A DNA stretch of 64,000 nucleotides, from assembly GCF_030413175.1 (NCBI RefSeq), contig NZ_CP129212.1, positions 5,742,450 to 5,806,449 on the forward strand. The letters are read 5' to 3'. Shown here in pieces: positions 27,618 through 35,906 of this stretch. Origin of the DNA: Bradyrhizobium roseum. GTDB taxonomy: Bacteria; Pseudomonadota; Alphaproteobacteria; Rhizobiales; Xanthobacteraceae. A model generated the notes under the pieces. That model made no database searches, was not told the origin of the DNA, and saw nothing but the letters and a program-made list of their open reading frames with translations. Numbering within the stretch: position 1 is the first letter of the stretch; each line of letters opens with the position of its first letter. A program made the position numbers and the translations under genes.

Positions 27618-28112
27618 TCAGCCCGTCCGCGCCTTGGCGGATCTTTGCGCCGACGCCTTGGTCTTGGCCAAAAGGCGCATGAGATCGCGAACGTCCTTTG
27701 GCGTCAGGTCGCCGAACACATCGGCAATCCATAATTCGTGCTCCGCGGCCATCTTGCGGAATTCGGCGCGGCCGGCCTTGGTCAGACGGATCACCTGCAC
27801 GCGGCGGTCGGCATCCGAGGTGCGGCGGTCGAGATGGCCGGATTCGACGAGCCGCTCGACCAGCCCCGTCACGTTGCCGTTCGACACCATCATACGCTTG
27901 GAGACATCCGACAGCGTCATGCCGTCAGGCACCTTGTCGAGCTGGGCCATCAGGTCGAAGCGCGGCAGCGTGACGTCAAAGCGCTCGCGCAACCGGCTGC
28001 GCACCTCGCCCTCGATCAGGGTGGTGCAGGTCAGGAGGCGCAGCCACAGCCTGAGTTCGTCGCCATGATGTTCGGGGAGTTCGACCGCCTTGGTCTCTGA
28101 ATCGAGGATCAT
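27618..28112 (-). CDS. MarR family transcriptional regulator of the aromatic cluster
   Basis: The 164-residue protein has the MarR winged-helix layout: LRLWLRLLTCTTLIEGEVRSRL dimer helix, TLPRFDLMAQLDKVPDGMTLSDVSKRMMVSNGNVTGLVERLVESGHLDRR recognition region, and the wing DRRVQVIRLTKAGRAEF. It is divergent from a binding-protein gene, and a palindromic site lies 72-91 bases upstream of its start. MarR proteins of aromatic CoA pathways, such as CouR and BadR of Rhodopseudomonas, respond to CoA thioesters, so an aryl-CoA inducer is a fair guess. It heads the minus-strand unit marR, arylformamidase, cupin. Confidence 0.9.
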   Translation of the reverse strand: MILDSETKAVELPEHHGDELRLWLRLLTCTTLIEGEVRSRLRERFDVTLPRFDLMAQLDKVPDGMTLSDVSKRMMVSNGNVTGLVERLVESGHLDRRTSDADRRVQVIRLTKAGRAEFRKMAAEHELWIADVFGDLTPKDVRDLMRLLAKTKASAQRSAKARTG

Positions 28113-28183
28113 GATGCCATTCTGTCCGGCCCGGGCGTCCGGCGATCCGGACTGCGCACAGCATGAACGATCATTGCCCAGAT

Positions 28184-28203
28184 TTCTTTAGGTTTCAAGT
28201 AAT
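28184..28203. promoter_or_regulatory. Putative MarR operator between marR and the binding-protein gene
   Basis: TTCTTTAGGTTTCAAGTAAT matches the perfect site near 33892 (opposite strand) at 17 of 20 positions. It lies in the 213-base divergent gap, 72-91 bases before marR and 123-142 before the binding-protein ATG. This is the place expected for an autoregulatory MarR site controlling both directions. Nothing else was recognised in the gap. Confidence 0.62.
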
Positions 28204-28325
28204 TGGCGCATGGCTTGCATGGACGCGTTTGGCTTGCAGGTGCTGTCGTCGTCAGAATAAGCTGCAATCCGGGCACTTTGCATGGCGTGGATTTTCGGCG
28301 GTCACAGCCGATTGGAGGAATAGTT

Positions 28326-29516
28326 ATGAAGCAGTCTTTGACGTTGACGGGGCTGATGCTGACCGGACTTGCCGTCATGCCGGGCGTGGCCGCGGTGCCG
28401 GCCGCAGCGCAAGAGAAAATCAAGATCGGCATTATCACGACGCTATCGGGTCCTGCGGCCGTGCTCGGCCAGCAATCGCGCGACGGCTTTCAGCTTGCGG
28501 TCAAGGACCTCGGCGGCAAGATGGGCGGCAAGGATGTCGAGGTCGTCGTGGTCGACGACGAACTCAAGCCCGACGGCGCCGTGACCAAGGCAAAAGGCCT
28601 GCTCGAACGCGAGAAGGTCGACTTCGTGGTCGGACCGATTTTCTCCAACATCCTGCAGGCGATTCACCGCCCGGTGACCGAGAACAAGACGTTTCTGATC
28701 AGCCCGAATGCGGGGCCATCGAGCTACGCCGGCAAGGAGTGCAACCCGTTCTTCTACGTGACCTCCTACCAGAACGACCAGGTTCACGAGATCCTCGGCA
28801 AGGTCGCGCAGGATCGCGGCTACAAGCGGATGTATGTGCTGGTGCCGAACTATCAGGCCGGCAAGGATTCCGCGGCCGGATTCAAGCTCGACTACAAGGG
28901 CGAGATCGCGGAGGAAAGCTACACGCCGCTCGGCACGCTGGATTTCCAGGTCGAGCTGACAAAAATCTCTTCGTCCAAGGTCGACGCGCTGTTCACCTTC
29001 ATGCCGGGCGGCATGGGCGTCGGTCTCGTCAAGCAATATCGCCAGGCTGGTCTCGCCGACAAGATCCCGGTGCTGTCGGCTTTCACGGTCGATGAATCCA
29101 CCCTGCCCGCGCAGCAGGACGCCGCCGTGGGCATGTTCGGCGGCGCCAACTGGGCGCCCGATATGGACAATCCGCAGAGCAAGAAATTCGTCGCCAGCTA
29201 TGAGGCCGCCTACAACAGCGTGCCCGGCACCTACGCCATGCAGGGCTATGACACGGCGCTGTTGATCGACAGCGCGGTGAAGGCGGTGAAGGGCGACCTC
29301 AAGAACAAGGACGCGGTGTCGGCGGCGCTGAAGAAGGCCGAGTTCACCTCGCTGCGCGGCGACTTCAAGTTCAACACCAACGGCTATCCGATCCAGAACT
29401 TCTATCTGACCAAGGTGGCAAAACGCGCCGACGGCAAATTCCAGACCGAGATCGTCGAAAAGGTGTTTTCGAACTATGGCGACCGCTACGCCAAGGATTG
29501 CGCGCCGGCGAAATAA
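28326..29516 (+). CDS. Branched-chain amino acid/aromatic type ABC substrate-binding protein
   Basis: The 396-residue periplasmic protein has a signal peptide ending PAAAQ near residue 30, then the LivK-type fold: KIKIGIITTLSGPAAVLGQQSRDGFQLAVKDLGG, VVVDDELKPDGAV, VVGPIFSNILQAIHRPV. Proteins of this subgroup bind aromatic acids or branched-chain amino acids. The ATG at 28326 follows GGAGGAATAGTT. No LivHMGF-like permease or ATPase genes lie nearby, so it must use a transporter encoded elsewhere. It is divergent from marR and followed after 22 bases by a cupin gene. A 2-aminobenzoate ligand is inferred only. Confidence 0.9.
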   Translation: MKQSLTLTGLMLTGLAVMPGVAAVPAAAQEKIKIGIITTLSGPAAVLGQQSRDGFQLAVKDLGGKMGGKDVEVVVVDDELKPDGAVTKAKGLLEREKVDFVVGPIFSNILQAIHRPVTENKTFLISPNAGPSSYAGKECNPFFYVTSYQNDQVHEILGKVAQDRGYKRMYVLVPNYQAGKDSAAGFKLDYKGEIAEESYTPLGTLDFQVELTKISSSKVDALFTFMPGGMGVGLVKQYRQAGLADKIPVLSAFTVDESTLPAQQDAAVGMFGGANWAPDMDNPQSKKFVASYEAAYNSVPGTYAMQGYDTALLIDSAVKAVKGDLKNKDAVSAALKKAEFTSLRGDFKFNTNGYPIQNFYLTKVAKRADGKFQTEIVEKVFSNYGDRYAKDCAPAK

Positions 29517-29538
29517 TAATCGAGAGGGAACGAGAACG

Positions 29539-29994
29539 ATGAAAACCGAAATCGCCGGCATCACCCGCGCCAATGAAGGCATGCAGGGAATTTCCTGGAG
29601 CATCCTCGGCCAGACCTATGTGCCGAAGAACGTCACCGAGCATTCCTTCTCATGGCATGCGACGTTCCCGCCCGAGACGTTCGTGCCGCCGCACATCCAT
29701 CCGGACCAGGACGAATATCTCTACATCCTGGAAGGCCAGCTCGATTTTTTCCTCGACGGCGCCGAGACACAGGCCACGCCGGGCGACCTGGTGCGGCTGC
29801 CGATGGGCAAGCCGCACGGCATCTTCAACAAGTCCGGCCGCACCGCCAAGACGCTGTTCTGGGTGTCGCCGACGCGCCGGCTCTACGATCTGTTCTGGGC
29901 GATCCACAACATGAAGGAGCAGACGCCGGACGCGGTGGTGGCACTCGCCGCCGAGCACAACATCCACTTCCTGCCGCCGCCGCCCGGGGCGTGA
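29539..29994 (+). CDS. Cupin domain protein (aromatic cluster, copy 2)
   Basis: The 151-residue cupin has motif 1 in PPHIHPDQDEYLYILEG and motif 2 in PMGKPHGIFNKSG, plus the shared C-terminal FWVSPTRRLYDLFWAIHNM. It resembles the cupin at 26300 over its full length. The ATG at 29539 follows GAGAGGGAACGAGAAC. It is 22 bases after the binding-protein gene and probably cotranscribed from the same MarR-controlled promoter. Its conserved His-His-Glu-His set should hold one metal ion. The reaction is unknown. Confidence 0.86.
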   Translation: MKTEIAGITRANEGMQGISWSILGQTYVPKNVTEHSFSWHATFPPETFVPPHIHPDQDEYLYILEGQLDFFLDGAETQATPGDLVRLPMGKPHGIFNKSGRTAKTLFWVSPTRRLYDLFWAIHNMKEQTPDAVVALAAEHNIHFLPPPPGA

Positions 29995-30010
29995 AGGATT
30001 CAAGTTTCTC

Positions 30011-30039
30011 GTCATGGCCGGGCTTGTCCCGGCCATGAC
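30011..30039. terminator. Bidirectional terminator-like hairpin between convergent genes
   Basis: Perfect 12-base arms, GTCATGGCCGGG (30011-30022) and CCCGGCCATGAC (30028-30039), enclose a CTTGT loop. It fills the short gap between the convergent cupin and flavin monooxygenase genes. A run of T follows on neither side, so it may act with Rho or as an RNA 3' stabiliser. The sequence is also a common Bradyrhizobium intergenic palindrome. Confidence 0.65.
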
Positions 30040-30053
30040 GGCGATTGTTGCCT

Positions 30054-31307
30054 CTACGCCCGCACCGCCGCCAGCCCGAGCGCCGGGGCGGCAAATCCCG
30101 CCTTGGACGCATAGCCGCGCACGATCGCTTCGCGCTGGGCGTGGCTCAGCACTTTTTCGATATCGCTAAATCCATCCGGCGCGAGCTGCTCGACCGCGTC
30201 GATCACGCCCTCGGGGCCGCCGCGGCGGTTGGAGCGCACGATCTCCGCCGTCATCGGCAGGCGCTTCTTCTCATAGGCGACCAGCGCCTGGCGCGGGTGC
30301 TCGGCGCGCGCCAGCTCATCGGCCAATGCCCGCGCATCGAGGATCGCCTGCGACGCGCCGTTGGAGCCGACCGGGTACATCGGATGCGCGGCGTCGCCGA
30401 GCAGCGTCGCCCGGCCCCAGGTCCAGTACGGCAGCGGATCGCGGTCGCAGCAGGGATACTCGTAGAATTCCGGCGTCGCCGAAATAAGACTGCGGACGTC
30501 GACATGGGGCAGCGAGAACCGCTCGACATGCGGCATCAGTTCCTCGCGCTTGCCGGGCCGCGACCAGTCCTCGCGGCGCGGCGGCGGCGTATGGCCGTCG
30601 CCGATCCGGACCAGCACCGCCCAATTGGTCAACCGGCTCACCGGGCTTGATCCTTCCGCGATCGGATAGACCACCACCTTGGCGTTCAGCCCGCCGGCCA
30701 CGATCATCGAACGGCCGGTCAGGAATGCCGGCCAGTCGCGCGCGCCGCGCCACAGCATCAGGCCGTTCCAGCACGGCGGGCCCTCGTCCGGAAACAGCAT
30801 CTCGCGCACCCGCGAATGGATGCCGTCGGCGCCGATCAGGATGTCGCCGCGCGCGGTTTTTGTATGCGCACCCGTGCGGTCGAAGAAGTGCGCGACCACG
30901 CCGCCCTCATGCTGCGCGAACGTGCCGAGCCGGCAGCCGGTGTGGATCGCCTCGGGCCCCAGCCGTTCCTCGACGGCGCGATGGATCACGCTCTGCAGGC
31001 GGCCGCGATGCACCGAGAATTGCGGCACGTCGTGGCCGGCATCGAGCCCGCGCGGCTCGCGCCAGACTTCCTGGCCGTGGCGGTTGAGGTAATACAGCAC
31101 GTCGGTGCGAACGGCGGCGGCGTCCAGCCGGTCCAGCAGCCCAAGCCCGGCGAGTTCGCGGATCGCATGCGGCAGCGTGTTGATGCCGACGCCGAGTTCG
31201 CGGATGGTGTCGGCCTGCTCGAACAATTCGCAATCGATGCCCCGCGCGCGCAACATCAGCGCGGTGGTGAGGCCGCCGATGCCGCCTCCGACGATGATTG
31301 CCTTCAT
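30054..31307 (-). CDS. FAD-dependent aromatic monooxygenase (PhzS-like)
   Basis: The 417-residue flavoprotein has the Rossmann motif MKAIIVGGGIGGLTTALMLRARG, the ILIGADGIHSRVRE motif that binds FAD and NAD(P)H, and the second FAD motif ATLLGDAAHPMYPVGSNGASQAILDARAL. This is the layout of single-component aromatic hydroxylases such as PhzS and salicylate hydroxylase. The ATG at 31307 gives the normal N-terminus. It lies downstream of the two-domain monooxygenase/reductase gene on the same strand, with a 203-base repeat-containing gap. Substrate is not known; a hydroxylated aromatic feeding the CoA pathway is possible. Confidence 0.88.
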   Translation of the reverse strand: MKAIIVGGGIGGLTTALMLRARGIDCELFEQADTIRELGVGINTLPHAIRELAGLGLLDRLDAAAVRTDVLYYLNRHGQEVWREPRGLDAGHDVPQFSVHRGRLQSVIHRAVEERLGPEAIHTGCRLGTFAQHEGGVVAHFFDRTGAHTKTARGDILIGADGIHSRVREMLFPDEGPPCWNGLMLWRGARDWPAFLTGRSMIVAGGLNAKVVVYPIAEGSSPVSRLTNWAVLVRIGDGHTPPPRREDWSRPGKREELMPHVERFSLPHVDVRSLISATPEFYEYPCCDRDPLPYWTWGRATLLGDAAHPMYPVGSNGASQAILDARALADELARAEHPRQALVAYEKKRLPMTAEIVRSNRRGGPEGVIDAVEQLAPDGFSDIEKVLSHAQREAIVRGYASKAGFAAPALGLAAVRA

Positions 31308-31343
31308 CCGCGTTACTCCACTCGACCGGTCGCCGTTTCTCAA

Positions 31344-31486
31344 CCTCGCCCCGCTTGCGGGGAGAGGTCGGAATTTGCGCGTAGCGCGAATTCCGGGTGA
31401 GGGGGTACAGGCCTATCAACGAACCGCAGAATTCGCGGAGAGCGCCCCTCACCCCGACCCTCTCCCCGCAAGAGCGGGGCGAGGGA
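31344..31486. repeat. Inverted pair of CTCGCCCCGC-type palindromic elements
   Basis: A copy at 31344-31405 begins CCTCGCCCCGCTTGCGGGG and ends GGGTGAGGGGG. A shorter reverse-oriented copy at 31445-31486 begins CCCCTCACCCCGACCC and ends CGGGGCGAGGGA. The second lacks the central AT-rich part of the first. Head-to-head copies like this form BIME-like units and could fold into a large hairpin in the message between the two flavoenzyme genes. Confidence 0.7.
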
Positions 31487-31510
31487 GAAGAAGCAAGCCT
31501 GCCATCCGGG

Positions 31511-33859
31511 CTATTCGGCTGCAAGCGGCTTTGTCGCCTCGGCTTTCAGCTCGGCGCGGGTTTTCGGCTTACCCTTAATTTTGAGGTCCTCGAAATCCTG
31601 CCGGTCGCGCACGCTGTTGCGGAAGATCTGCTCCTTGCCGGGCAGATATTGCGGCGGACAGGCGATATCGGCGCCGTACCAGGCGGCCGCCCGCATCGTA
31701 AAGGACGGGTCGACCAGGTGCGGCCGGCCCAGCGCCACCAGGTCGGCGCGGCCGGCGGCCAGAATGGTATTGACCTGATCGGCGGACGTGATGTTGCCGA
31801 CACACATGGTGGCAACCCGGGCTTCGTTCCGGACCTGATCCGAGAACGGGGTCTGGAACATGCGGCCATAGATCGGCTGCGCATCGCGCACGGTCTGTCC
31901 GGTCGAAACATCGACCAGGTCGACGCCGGCGTCGCCGAACGCGCGCGCGATCGCCACCGCGTCGTCGCCGGTGATGCCACCGGCGGCCCAGTCGGTGGCG
32001 GAGATGCGGACCGACATCGGCTTGTGCGCGGGCCATGCCGCGCGGATCGCCGCGAACACCTCCAGCGGATAGCGCAGGCGATTTTCCAGCGAACCGCCAT
32101 AGTCGTCGGTGCGCGCGTTGGTCAGCGGCGAGATGAAACTCGCCAGCAGATAGCCGTGGGCGCAGTGCAGCTCCAGCATGTCGAAGCCGCAGGCGTCGCC
32201 GCGCAAGGCAGAGGCCACGAACTCCTGCTTGACGCCATCCATCGCCGCACGATCCATCTCGCGCGGCACCTGGCTGTCGGGAAAGTAAGGCAATGGCGAC
32301 GCCGAGATCGTGTCCCAGCCGCCCTGCTCCAGCGGCCGGTCCATGCCGTCCCACATCAGCTTGGTCGCGCCCTTGCGGCCGGCATGCCCGAGCTGCAGGC
32401 AGATCTTTGCCGCCGAATTGGCGTGGACGAAATCCACGATCCGTGTCCATGCGGCCTGCTGCTCATCGTTCCACAGGCCGGCGCAGCCGGGGGTGATGCG
32501 GGCGTCGCGGCCGACACAGGTCATCTCGGTGAAAATCAAGCCGGCGCCGCCGATCGCGCGCGAGCCGTAATGCACCAGATGGAAATCGCCGGGCACGCCT
32601 TCCTGCGCGGAATACATGCACATCGGCGAGACGACCGCGCGGTTGGCGACCTGCATGTCGCGCAGTTTCAGCGGCTGGAACATCGGCGCCACGGGCTTGT
32701 CGATGTCGACATCGAAGCCCTTGCCGCGAACCTGCATTGCGAACGCCTTGTCGACCTCGCGAACGAACTCCGGCGCGCGCAGCGTCAAATTGTCATAGGT
32801 GATCGCCTTGGCGCGGGTCATGACGCCAAACGCGAACTGCACGGGATCGAAATCCCAGAAGCGATCGACATGCTCGAACCAGACCAGCGATACGTCGGCG
32901 GCGTGCTGGATCTTCTCGACCTCCTCGCGCCGGCCGTGCTCGTAGGCCTGCAAGGCGGCCTCGACGGTCGGCGCCTGCGCCATCGCATCGACCAGCGCAA
33001 TCGCGTCTTCCATCGCGAGCTTGGTGCCGGAGCCGATCGAGAAATGCGCGGTCGCCTTGGCGTCGCCGAGCAGCACCATGTTGTCCTTGACCCAGCGCTG
33101 GCTGCGGATCATCGGAAAATTGCGCCACATCGAACGGTTGGTCAGCAGCGGATAACCGTCGAGGAATTTGCCGAAGATCTGCGACATGCGGTCAGCGGAT
33201 TGGCGTTCGTCCAATCCCTCGAGGCCGGCGCGCTTGAAGGTCTCGGCGTCGGTCTCGAAGATCCAGGTCGAGTGGCCCATCTCGTACTGATAGGCGTGGG
33301 CGATGAAGGGGCCCCACTCGGTCTCCTCGAAGATGAACGTGAAGGCGTCGAGCGGCTTGGTCGACCCCATCCAGGCGAACTTGTTGGAGCGCAGGTCGAT
33401 TTCGGGCCGAAAGTGCCCGATGTATTTGTCGCGGAAACGGCTGTTGATGCCGTCGGCGAGGACGATCAGATCGGCATCGGCGAATTGCGCCTCGTCATCG
33501 ACGTCGGCCTCGAACAGCAGCGTCACGCCAAGTTCGCGGGCACGCTCCTGCAAGATCAGCAGTAGCGTGCGGCGCGAGCAGCCGCAAAAGCCGTTGCCGC
33601 CGACGCGATGCACGGTGCCGCGGAAATGCACCGCGATGTCGTCCCAATAGGCGAACTCCTGCGTGATGCGGCGGTAGCTCGGCGGATCGTATTTCTCGAA
33701 ATTGTCCAGCGTGGCGTCGGAGAACACCACACCGAAGCCAAACGTGTCGTCGGCGCGGTTGCGCTCATAGACCGTGATCTCGGCCTGCGGCCGCTGCTTC
33801 TTCAGGAGGATCGCGGCGTAGAGACCGGCCGGTCCGCCGCCGATAATCGCGATCTTCAT
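31511..33859 (-). CDS. Two-domain 2-aminobenzoyl-CoA monooxygenase/reductase (ACMR-type)
   Basis: The 782-residue protein fuses two flavoenzymes. Residues 1 to about 385 are an FAD aromatic-hydroxylase-like monooxygenase ([61 protein letters not shown]). Residues from about 392 are an Old Yellow Enzyme-type FMN reductase ([65 protein letters not shown]). This is the architecture of Azoarcus 2-aminobenzoyl-CoA monooxygenase/reductase, which oxidises then reduces the ring without cleaving it; databases often name it salicylyl-CoA 5-hydroxylase/oxidoreductase. A perfect MarR-type palindrome lies 33-56 bases upstream. The ligase, hydratase and SDR of the cluster complete the route. Confidence 0.9.
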   Translation of the reverse strand: MKIAIIGGGPAGLYAAILLKKQRPQAEITVYERNRADDTFGFGVVFSDATLDNFEKYDPPSYRRITQEFAYWDDIAVHFRGTVHRVGGNGFCGCSRRTLLLILQERARELGVTLLFEADVDDEAQFADADLIVLADGINSRFRDKYIGHFRPEIDLRSNKFAWMGSTKPLDAFTFIFEETEWGPFIAHAYQYEMGHSTWIFETDAETFKRAGLEGLDERQSADRMSQIFGKFLDGYPLLTNRSMWRNFPMIRSQRWVKDNMVLLGDAKATAHFSIGSGTKLAMEDAIALVDAMAQAPTVEAALQAYEHGRREEVEKIQHAADVSLVWFEHVDRFWDFDPVQFAFGVMTRAKAITYDNLTLRAPEFVREVDKAFAMQVRGKGFDVDIDKPVAPMFQPLKLRDMQVANRAVVSPMCMYSAQEGVPGDFHLVHYGSRAIGGAGLIFTEMTCVGRDARITPGCAGLWNDEQQAAWTRIVDFVHANSAAKICLQLGHAGRKGATKLMWDGMDRPLEQGGWDTISASPLPYFPDSQVPREMDRAAMDGVKQEFVASALRGDACGFDMLELHCAHGYLLASFISPLTNARTDDYGGSLENRLRYPLEVFAAIRAAWPAHKPMSVRISATDWAAGGITGDDAVAIARAFGDAGVDLVDVSTGQTVRDAQPIYGRMFQTPFSDQVRNEARVATMCVGNITSADQVNTILAAGRADLVALGRPHLVDPSFTMRAAAWYGADIACPPQYLPGKEQIFRNSVRDRQDFEDLKIKGKPKTRAELKAEATKPLAAE

Positions 33860-34064
33860 CTGCCGCCTCCGAAACAGGCTGTCGGAACGGGAATTACTTT
33901 AAGCCTAAAGTAATTTGGGAGCAAGGGGGTTGCTTGTCACATCCTCCGCCCTCATCCCGAGGAGCTTGCGCCGCAAGCGTCTCGAAGGATGGGCCACGGG
34001 CGAGATCGGGGCCGGCATGGTTCGAGACGGCGCCAACGCGCCTCCTGCCATGCGGGGACAACGC
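33860..34064. repeat. Intergenic region with operator and palindromic elements
   Basis: No gene is seen here. After the operator at 33892 come two related palindromic elements, 33951-33992 (CTCATCCCGAGGAGCTTG to CGTCTCGAAGGATGG) and 34016-34052 (CATGGTTCGAGACGGCG to CTCCTGCCATG). They are the same families as at 26168-26277, in the opposite order. They separate the end of the hydratase gene from the monooxygenase/reductase promoter. Confidence 0.6.
33892..33915. promoter_or_regulatory. Perfect palindrome, putative MarR operator of the monooxygenase/reductase
   Basis: Ten-base arms AATTACTTTA (33892-33901) and TAAAGTAATT (33906-33915) flank AGCC. The AT-rich palindrome stands out against the GC-rich background and is the best of four similar sites in the cluster. 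It lies 33-56 bases before the start codon, where binding would block transcription. The size and symmetry fit a MarR dimer. Confidence 0.7.
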
Positions 34065-34901
34065 TCAATTCCCCTCAAATACCGGCGTCCGCTTGTTCGA
34101 GAACGCCTCGAAAGCGCGGCCGAAATCTTCCGTGGTCATGCACAGCGCCTGCGCCACGGCTTCGGCCTCGATCGCCTCTTCCACCGACATGGCCCATTCC
34201 ATCGCCAGCATGCGCTTGGTCATGGTGTTGGCGAAAGTCGGACCTGCGGCAATCTGCGTGGCCAGGAGTTGCGCTTGCGCGAGCACCGTCTCCGGCGTGA
34301 CGATGCGGCTGAAGAAGCCCCATTTCTCGCCCTCCTCCGCGGTCATGAAGCGGCCGGTGTAGAGCAGTTCCGAGGCCCGCGACTGGCCGATGATGCGCGG
34401 CAGGATCGCGCAGGCGCCCATGTCGCAGCCGGCGAGGCCGACCTTGTTGAACAGGAACGCGACCTTGGCGCCGGTGGCAGCCAGACGCAGGTCGGACGCC
34501 ATCGCGACGATCGCGCCCGCGCCGGCGCAGATGCCTTCGACGGCCGCAACGATCGGCTGCGGGCACGCCCGCATCGCCTTCACGAGATCGCCGGTCATGC
34601 GGGTAAAGGCGGTCAGACCCTTGGTGTCCATCTGGATCAACGGGCCGATGATCTCGAACACGTCGCCGCCGGACGAAAAGTTTCCGCCCGCGCCGGTCAC
34701 GACGATGGTCTTGACCTCGTCGTCCATCGCGCAGGCGCGGAAGAAATCGGTGAGTTCGCGGTAGCTGTCGAAGGTGAGCGGATTCTTCCGCTCGGGACGA
34801 TTAAGCGTGACGGTGGCGACGCGATCGACCACGGCCAGCAGAAAGTGTTTCGGCGAATAGTCGGCCAGCGGCAGCGTGACGGGGTTGGCGGGCTTGCTCA
34901 T
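34065..34901 (-). CDS. Enoyl-CoA hydratase/isomerase family protein
   Basis: The 278-residue crotonase-fold protein has the oxyanion-hole segments [21 protein letters not shown] and [18 protein letters not shown], then [52 protein letters not shown]. Where hydratases carry the second catalytic Glu it has an Asp-Met-Gly segment, so the exact reaction may differ (hydratase, isomerase or ring hydrolase). The start is 37 bases after the SDR stop, same strand, so the two form an operon. It would serve the beta-oxidation-like steps after ring reduction of aminobenzoyl-CoA. Confidence 0.88.
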   Translation of the reverse strand: MSKPANPVTLPLADYSPKHFLLAVVDRVATVTLNRPERKNPLTFDSYRELTDFFRACAMDDEVKTIVVTGAGGNFSSGGDVFEIIGPLIQMDTKGLTAFTRMTGDLVKAMRACPQPIVAAVEGICAGAGAIVAMASDLRLAATGAKVAFLFNKVGLAGCDMGACAILPRIIGQSRASELLYTGRFMTAEEGEKWGFFSRIVTPETVLAQAQLLATQIAAGPTFANTMTKRMLAMEWAMSVEEAIEAEAVAQALCMTTEDFGRAFEAFSNKRTPVFEGN

Positions 34902-34937
34902 AAAATCTCCCTGAATTGCGTTGTTGTCGTCGGCCGG

Positions 34938-35699
34938 TCAGACTTCGCCGCCGGCCACTGCGATGGCTTGTCCGGTGATCGAGACGGCGCCCTCGCCGCA
35001 GAGCCAGAGCACGGCATCGGCCACTTCCGACGGCGCGACGAGGCGCCCCTGCGGATTGTGCTTGGACAGTTCGGCGATGGCCTGCTCGCGGCTGCGGCCG
35101 GTCTTCTTGATGATGTTGTCGATCGAGCCTTCCAGCAAGTCGGTTTCGGTGAAACCGGGGCAGACGGCGTTGACGGTGACGCCGCTCTTTGCGGTTTCCA
35201 GCGCCAGCGAACGGACGAGGCCGATGACCGCATGTTTGGCGGCGCTATAGGCCGAGACATAGGCGTAGCCCTTGAGGCCAGCGGTGGACGCGACGGCGAC
35301 GATGCGGCCGCGGCGGCGCTCGATCATCCCGGGCAGCACCGCCTGCGCGGCGTGGACCACGCCCATGAAATTGACGTCCATCATGCGCTGGAACAATGCC
35401 GCGTCGGAGCGGCCGAACGGCGCCGATTCCGCAGCACCCGCATTGGCGACGAGAATGTCGATCGGTTGCCGCGCGGCGGCTTCCGCGATGGCTGATGTCA
35501 CCGAGGCCTGATCGGCGACGTCGGCGACGGCTGCGAACTGCGCGGCTCCGGAGGCCACCGCCGCGTCCAGCGTCGCGCGGTTGCGGCCGAGCACCGTGAC
35601 CGTCGCACCGGCCTTCGAAAGCGCCGCCGCTACCGCCAGTCCAATGCCCCGCCCGCCGCCGGTAACGAGCGCATGGGAGGAACGCGACAAGGGGGACAT
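34938..35699 (-). CDS. SDR family dehydrogenase, probable 3-hydroxyacyl-CoA dehydrogenase
   Basis: The 253-residue short-chain dehydrogenase has the cofactor motif TGGGRGIGLAVAAAL, the NAG motif LVANAGAAES, and the catalytic Ser-Tyr-Lys set (VASTAGLKGYAYVSAYSAAKHAV), and ends with the usual SITGQAIAVAGGEV. The ATG at 35699 has GGAGG 8 bases upstream; a second ATG at 35714 lies inside that site. It heads an operon with the enoyl-CoA hydratase. A weaker MarR-type site lies 33-52 bases upstream. In the cluster it would oxidise the hydroxy-CoA intermediate. Confidence 0.88.
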   Translation of the reverse strand: MSPLSRSSHALVTGGGRGIGLAVAAALSKAGATVTVLGRNRATLDAAVASGAAQFAAVADVADQASVTSAIAEAAARQPIDILVANAGAAESAPFGRSDAALFQRMMDVNFMGVVHAAQAVLPGMIERRRGRIVAVASTAGLKGYAYVSAYSAAKHAVIGLVRSLALETAKSGVTVNAVCPGFTETDLLEGSIDNIIKKTGRSREQAIAELSKHNPQGRLVAPSEVADAVLWLCGEGAVSITGQAIAVAGGEV

Positions 35700-35731
35700 C
35701 GGCCAAGCCTCCATAGTGGGGCTTCAGGATA

Positions 35732-35751
35732 TATTTTAAACTTCAAGCTTT
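35732..35751. promoter_or_regulatory. Weak putative MarR operator upstream of the SDR-hydratase operon
   Basis: TATTTTAAACTTCAAGCTTT shares about 12 of 18-20 positions with the better sites and keeps the TTCAAG core found at 28184. It lies 33-52 bases before the SDR start, the same spacing as the perfect site upstream of the monooxygenase/reductase. The divergent RidA gene is 156 bases away on the other side. Confidence 0.4.
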
Positions 35752-35906
35752 TGCAAGAAAGCGCCCTCGCTCGCGCAAGAAAAGCGTTGACCTTTCCCGG
35801 AGCAGCGTGACGGCTGCAATTGCGAACGGCTCCGCATGACGGTATGAACTTTGGCTCGCATGCTGGGTTAAACCTGTTTCACGGACCATGAGATAGGGAG
35901 ATCGTC

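Noticed and set aside
31397..33565. 722-codon plus-strand open frame opposite the monooxygenase/reductase
   Set aside because: It is the complement of a well-recognised two-domain flavoenzyme; it is codon-position GC shadowing, not a gene.
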